A stretch of 64,000 nucleotides of DNA from Thalassococcus profundi (GTDB taxonomy: Bacteria > Pseudomonadota > Alphaproteobacteria > Rhodobacterales > Rhodobacteraceae): the NCBI RefSeq assembly GCF_003344785.1, contig NZ_QPMK01000022.1, positions 1 through 64,000 of the forward strand, given 5' to 3'. Below are positions 59,861 through 64,000 of this stretch, in pieces; the first letter of the stretch is position 1, and each line of letters starts with the position of its first letter. Below the pieces are notes generated by a model, which ran no database searches, was not told where the DNA came from, and was given only the letters and a program-made list of their open reading frames with translations. Position numbers and translations under genes: made by a program.

Positions 59861-62206
59861 ATGAACACCCCCGACAGTTCTGAAACCACAGCAGCTTCTT
59901 CGGTATTCGTTTGCCCCATGCACCCTGAGGTGCGGCAGGTTGAGCCCGGCAATTGTCCGAAATGCGGGATGCATCTCGTGCCGGAATCGGAGCTCGAGGT
60001 CCATTCAGCACATGATCATCACGACCACCACGCGGGTGCCACGCCGGCCGATGGCCGATATGATCTGGTTCCTACAGGGCATGATGGTCCCATTTACACT
60101 TGCCCGATGCACCCTCAGGTGCGGCAGCCTGATCCGGGCGCGTGCCCGATCTGTGGCATGGGGTTGGAACTGGAATCCGGTGTGCCGGGCGATGAAGGTC
60201 CAAATCCCGAACTGGTGGATTTCACACGGCGGTTCTGGGTCGGCACAGTCCTGACGATCCCGCTCCTTGTCCTCACGATGGGGCCATTCGTCGGTTTCCC
60301 CGCAGTCCGGACTTTTTTTGGCGAAGGCACCACACAATGGATCGAATTGATCCTGGCAACGCCAGTGGTCTTGTGGTGCGGCTGGCCGTTTCTGGAACGC
60401 GGATGGATTTCCTTCCGCACATTGAACCTCAACATGTTTTCCCTGATCGGCATGGGCGTTCTAGCCGCCTGGCTCTTCAGCGTCGTTGCCGTTCTCGCAC
60501 CGGACATATTCCCTGATGGGTTCCGAGACTCCGAAGGCCATGTCGGCGTCTACTTCGAGGCGGCGGCTGTGATCGTGACGCTCGTGTTGCTCGGTCAGGT
60601 GATGGAATTGCGCGCACGTGAAGGAACCGGCAAGGCGATCCGCGCGCTTCTCGACATGGCGGCCAAGACCGCGCGGGTCATGCGGGACGATGGCTCCGAG
60701 GAGGAGATCCCGCTGGAGGACGTACAGGTCGGCGACCGGCTGCGCGTACGGCCCGGTGACAAGGTGCCTGTCGATGGCGTGGTTCTGGACGGCCGGTCCT
60801 CGATCGACGAAAGCATGATCTCCGGTGAACCTGTGCCCGTCGAGAAGACCGAAGGCGACCCGGTAACTGGAGCGACGATCAACGGCACTGGAAGCCTGGT
60901 GATGGAGGCGACGCGTGTCGGGTCCGACACGATGCTTGCGCAGATCGTCGAGATGGTGTCGAACGCGCAGCGATCGCGCGCGCCGATCCAGAAATACGCC
61001 GACAAGGTGGCGGGATACTTCGTTCCGGCCGTCATCGGTATCGCGGTCCTGTCCTTCATCGCCTGGGCGATCTGGGGGCCCGCGCCTGCGCTTTCCTACG
61101 CATTGATTTCGGCGGTGGCGGTTCTGATCATCGCCTGTCCCTGTGCGCTTGGCCTGGCGACACCGATGTCGATCATGACGGCAACGGGGCGGGGCGCTCA
61201 GGCCGGCGTGTTGATAAAGAACGCCGAGGCACTGGAGCGGTTCGAGAAAGTCGATACCCTGATCGTCGACAAGACCGGCACGTTGACGATGGGCAAGCCG
61301 CGGCTTGTCGACGTACTCCCGCAACCCGGCCACGACGAAGCCGAGGTTTTGCGTCTCGCCGCATCGCTTGAGCGCGGATCGGAGCACCCCTTGGCCGAAG
61401 CGATCGTCAGGGGTGCGGAGGAGCGAGATGTCAAAATGGACGAGGCACGGGACTTCGAGGCGGTCACTGGCAAGGGCGTCAAGGGTGTTGTGGACGGCAA
61501 AGCGGTGGCGCTCGGCAATCTGGCGATGATCCGTGAATTGGGGCTCGAGGCGGGCGACCTGACCGCCAAGGCCAATGCCCGCCGCGACGAGGGTGAGACA
61601 GTGATGTTCGTGGTGCTGGACGGCGACATTGCCGGTCTTGTCGCTGTCGCCGACCCGGTGAAGGAGACCACGCCCGCCGCGATCAAGGACCTGCATGAAC
61701 TGGGGTTCCGCGTCATCATGGCGACCGGCGACAACGAGCGCACAGCCAAGGCGATCGGCGCGCGGCTCGGCATCGACGAGATCCGGGCCGACGTGCTGCC
61801 CGAGGACAAGGCGCGGATCATCAAGGAATTGCAAGCCGAAGGTCGCAAGGTCGCCATGGCCGGGGACGGCGTCAACGACGCCCCAGCGCTCGCGCAGGCC
61901 GATGTCGGCATCGCCATGGGCACTGGCGCCGATGTGGCCATCGAAAGTGCGGGCATCACCCTCGTCAAGGGCAACCTCGATGGAATCGTGCGCGCGCGGC
62001 GGTTGGCTCGGGCCACCATGCGCAACATCCGTCAAAACCTGTTCTTCGCGCTGATCTACAATGCCTCCGGCGTGCCGGTCGCGGCAGGAGTTCTGTTTCC
62101 CTTCTTTGGCATCCTCATCAGTCCGATGTTTGCTGCCTTCGCCATGAGCGCGTCGTCAATCTCGGTGGTGCTCAATTCGCTGCGTCTTCGCGGCGTTCGC
62201 ATCTAG
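59861..62206 (+). CDS. Copper-translocating P1B ATPase with two N-terminal metal-binding domains
   Basis: The 781-residue ATPase has two heavy-metal-binding (HMBD) units ([20 protein letters not shown] and [20 protein letters not shown]) separated by a His-rich stretch, eight helices, the CPC motif (Cys426-Pro-Cys428), DKTGT and [14 protein letters not shown]. It differs from CopA, which has HMA domains, and belongs to the HMBD-type copper/silver ATPases. It may be a low-affinity or efflux-optimised pump. The ATG at 59861 follows GGAAAGGACCGC. Confidence 0.92.
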   Translation: MNTPDSSETTAASSVFVCPMHPEVRQVEPGNCPKCGMHLVPESELEVHSAHDHHDHHAGATPADGRYDLVPTGHDGPIYTCPMHPQVRQPDPGACPICGMGLELESGVPGDEGPNPELVDFTRRFWVGTVLTIPLLVLTMGPFVGFPAVRTFFGEGTTQWIELILATPVVLWCGWPFLERGWISFRTLNLNMFSLIGMGVLAAWLFSVVAVLAPDIFPDGFRDSEGHVGVYFEAAAVIVTLVLLGQVMELRAREGTGKAIRALLDMAAKTARVMRDDGSEEEIPLEDVQVGDRLRVRPGDKVPVDGVVLDGRSSIDESMISGEPVPVEKTEGDPVTGATINGTGSLVMEATRVGSDTMLAQIVEMVSNAQRSRAPIQKYADKVAGYFVPAVIGIAVLSFIAWAIWGPAPALSYALISAVAVLIIACPCALGLATPMSIMTATGRGAQAGVLIKNAEALERFEKVDTLIVDKTGTLTMGKPRLVDVLPQPGHDEAEVLRLAASLERGSEHPLAEAIVRGAEERDVKMDEARDFEAVTGKGVKGVVDGKAVALGNLAMIRELGLEAGDLTAKANARRDEGETVMFVVLDGDIAGLVAVADPVKETTPAAIKDLHELGFRVIMATGDNERTAKAIGARLGIDEIRADVLPEDKARIIKELQAEGRKVAMAGDGVNDAPALAQADVGIAMGTGADVAIESAGITLVKGNLDGIVRARRLARATMRNIRQNLFFALIYNASGVPVAAGVLFPFFGILISPMFAAFAMSASSISVVLNSLRLRGVRI

Positions 62207-62255
62207 AAGCGCGCAACATCGTTCGGACGAACCGAAAGCAAAAGAGAGACCATTT

Positions 62256-63587
62256 ATGCAGAGCAAACAAGACACGTACCGCGAAGGCTCTATCAGTCTG
62301 GGCGGCGCCATCGCGATGGGAACAGGCGTGATGATCGGCGCCGGAATCTTTGCGTTAACGGGGCAAGTCGCACAGCTCGCCGGCCCTCTGTTCCCTCTTG
62401 CATTCATCGCCGGCGCGGTCGTCACAAGCTTCAGCGCCTACAGCTACATCAGGATGTCGAACAAATGGCCGTCCTCGGGTGGCATCGCCATGATCCTGCA
62501 GAAGTGCTATGGTCCCGGAGCCATCGCAGGCGGGGCCGCGTTGCTGATGGCGCTCAGCATGGTGATCGCGGAAAGCCTCGTCGCGCGAACCTTCGCCACC
62601 TATGTCCTGCGCCCTTTCGATATCGAAGGTGGCCCATTGGTCCCCGCTCTGGCTGTGGCCGTGATCGTTTTCGCCTTTTTGGTGAACATCGCCGGAAACC
62701 GCTCGGTCGGGCTGTTCTCGTTGATCATGGCCGCGATCAAGATCGGAGGCATAGCTCTGTTTGGCATCGCGGCCCTGTGGTCCAGTGGTTTTGCGTTCGC
62801 CGCGGCGTCCGAGACCTCACAATCCTACAGGCTCACGGGGTTCATCGCCTCTACGGCGCTGGCCATCCTTGCGTTCAAGGGATTCACCACGATCACCAAC
62901 AGCGGAGCCGAGATCACTGAACCAAATCGCAATGTTGGCCGAGCGATCATGTTCTCTATCGGAATCTGCGTCGTCGTCTACCTGTTGGTCGCCTACGGGG
63001 TCGGTTCGAGTCTCACGATCGAGGAGATCATCTCAGCGCGTGACTATTCGCTGGCACAAGCGGCGCAGCCCGCCCTTGGACAAACCGGCTTCATACTCAC
63101 GGTGATCCTGGCCGCTGTCGCAACGGCGTCCGGCGTTCTGGCCAGCGTCTTCGCGGTGTCGCGTATGCTGGCGATGCTGACCGACATGGAAATGATCCCG
63201 CACAGCCACTTCGGTATGCCAGGTCCCATCCAACGCCACACCCTGGTCTATACTGTCGTCATCGCCGCGACGTTGGCCGTGCTCTTTGATTTAGGCCGGA
63301 TCGCATCCCTCGGTGCTTTCTTTTACCTCGTCATGGACATGATCATACATTGGGGCGTGTTCCGCTATCGTCGAGCAGACGTCGGCGCCTTCGGTATCGT
63401 GCTTTTGACTGCCCTGGCGCTCGATGCGATAGTACTGGCAGCTTTCACCGTGATAAAGCTTCAAAGCGACCCGATGATCGTTCTCTACGCCGCTGTCGGG
63501 ATGATCGCTGTGTTCGCCTTCGAGCGCGTTTACTTGTCGCAATGGGTGGCACCGCAAGTCGCCCCCGCCCACGCCCACGGTGATTAG
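62256..63587 (+). CDS. APC-family amino acid permease-like transporter
   Basis: The 443-residue protein has about twelve membrane helices and APC signatures GVMIGAGIFALTGQVA and FKGFTTITNSGAEITEPNRN. The substrate cannot be told from sequence. It follows the copper ATPase by 49 bp and may be cotranscribed. The C-terminus ends in a short His-rich tail (PAHAHGD). Confidence 0.8.
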   Translation: MQSKQDTYREGSISLGGAIAMGTGVMIGAGIFALTGQVAQLAGPLFPLAFIAGAVVTSFSAYSYIRMSNKWPSSGGIAMILQKCYGPGAIAGGAALLMALSMVIAESLVARTFATYVLRPFDIEGGPLVPALAVAVIVFAFLVNIAGNRSVGLFSLIMAAIKIGGIALFGIAALWSSGFAFAAASETSQSYRLTGFIASTALAILAFKGFTTITNSGAEITEPNRNVGRAIMFSIGICVVVYLLVAYGVGSSLTIEEIISARDYSLAQAAQPALGQTGFILTVILAAVATASGVLASVFAVSRMLAMLTDMEMIPHSHFGMPGPIQRHTLVYTVVIAATLAVLFDLGRIASLGAFFYLVMDMIIHWGVFRYRRADVGAFGIVLLTALALDAIVLAAFTVIKLQSDPMIVLYAAVGMIAVFAFERVYLSQWVAPQVAPAHAHGD

Positions 63588-63594
63588 CCTGCCA

Positions 63595-64000
63595 TCACCT
63601 GGCCTGAAGAGATGCGATGCCTTGTGCGCCGATCGTGATCAGCCCGACCGACAAGGCAAACGCAGCCAGGGCAAGCAGCATCACGCCCGTGTTCATGGGC
63701 AAGCGACGTACAACCGGTCCAAGAAATTCCGACCGCCCGAAAGCCGAGACGTAGAGCGGCAACGCGCTTATCATAGTCGCATAGAGGTAAACGCCGGAGA
63801 TGTTCTCGAAAAACGCCGAACGCGCAAGAGTCGGGGATACAACCGCCAAAGCGGTTGAACGATTGCCGCCGAATGACCCGAACCAGTCGGCAGATAGAAC
63901 GTATATAAGCACGTGGAGACCTGGAAAGAGAAGGGCTCTGAGCAAGACATCGACCAGCACGAAAAACACCGTGTCTCTTGAGCCCGCCTTTGGTTGCTTT
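63595..64000 (-). CDS. Membrane protein, partial (continues beyond window)
   Basis: The frame is open from the right edge and ends at 63595. It contains four hydrophobic helices (ALLFPGLHVLIYVLSADWFG, VYLYATMISALPLYVSAFG, NTGVMLLALAAFALSVGLIT). Only the C-terminal ~130 residues are visible, and no family was recognised. It is convergent with the permease, 7 bp apart. Confidence 0.5.
   Translation of the reverse strand, partial: KQPKAGSRDTVFFVLVDVLLRALLFPGLHVLIYVLSADWFGSFGGNRSTALAVVSPTLARSAFFENISGVYLYATMISALPLYVSAFGRSEFLGPVVRRLPMNTGVMLLALAAFALSVGLITIGAQGIASLQAR

Noticed and set aside
60461-62035. 524-codon minus-strand frame opposite the second copper ATPase
   Set aside because: Same type of antisense shadow; the plus-strand frame carries CPC, DKTGT and other motifs in order.
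1-64000. CRISPR array or tandem repeat array
   Set aside because: No series of direct repeats with regular unique spacers was seen anywhere; short Met-rich codon repeats at 44400-44500 and 57760-57900 are coding repeats.

Overview
The window is a piece of a large RepABC-type plasmid (or chromid) of an alphaproteobacterium, most likely Rhodobacteraceae (Roseobacter group). The evidence is a complete repA-repB-repC operon, GC-rich coding sequence with alphaproteobacterial codon use, Rhodobacteraceae-type plasmid backbone families (DUF736, DUF2493, DUF3768, DUF6878, DUF6915, a strawberry-notch helicase fused to a DNA methylase, an ArdC-like protein), and a copper/cytochrome region whose proteins look alphaproteobacterial. 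No rRNA, tRNA or CRISPR array was seen.

Bases 1-26.6 kb are plasmid backbone, largely on the minus strand and visibly decaying. At the left edge a lytic transglycosylase fragment runs straight into a relaxase that has lost everything after its first ~90 residues, followed by an intact mobC-like gene and a palindrome-bearing candidate oriT. The ietA-ietS ATPase/subtilase pair (3.9-7.3 kb) is a plasmid stability and defence module. From 7.5 to 14 kb lie DUF736, small conserved genes and the 1,420-residue methylase-helicase, several preceded by the same ~20-bp leader motif. A prlF-yhaV toxin-antitoxin pair follows, then a ParB-like gene broken by an IS110 element (with a possible bridge-RNA region), a DUF3768 gene and an ArdC-like gene carrying an in-frame amber codon. 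The repABC operon (20.8-24.3 kb) has a parS-like palindrome pair at the end of repC and a counter-transcribed RNA plus attenuator between repB and repC. A serine recombinase and an HTH protein close this half.

Bases 26.6-64 kb form a copper and envelope-redox island. It encodes two copper P-type ATPases, CopZ, CueR, two multicopper oxidases, a CDF transporter, DUF305, DUF411 and DUF302 proteins, Met-rich periplasmic proteins, four c-type cytochromes, a stand-alone Rieske protein, CcmFGHI, a DsbD/ScsB-like reductase, DsbA- and DsbB-like proteins, a glutaredoxin-MauE fusion, three L,D-transpeptidases, Lgt, a two-component system, a Crp/Fnr regulator and transporters. At least six CueR/MerR-type promoters (TTGACC, 19-bp spacer, dyad in the spacer) sit in front of scattered operons, so one regulator probably controls much of the island.

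The most interesting reading is that, beyond pumping and oxidising copper, the island supplies second copies of envelope functions thought to be poisoned by copper: cytochrome c maturation, disulfide exchange, the Rieske protein, cysteine-dependent L,D-transpeptidases and lipoprotein acylation. This is an inference from gene content and promoter sites.
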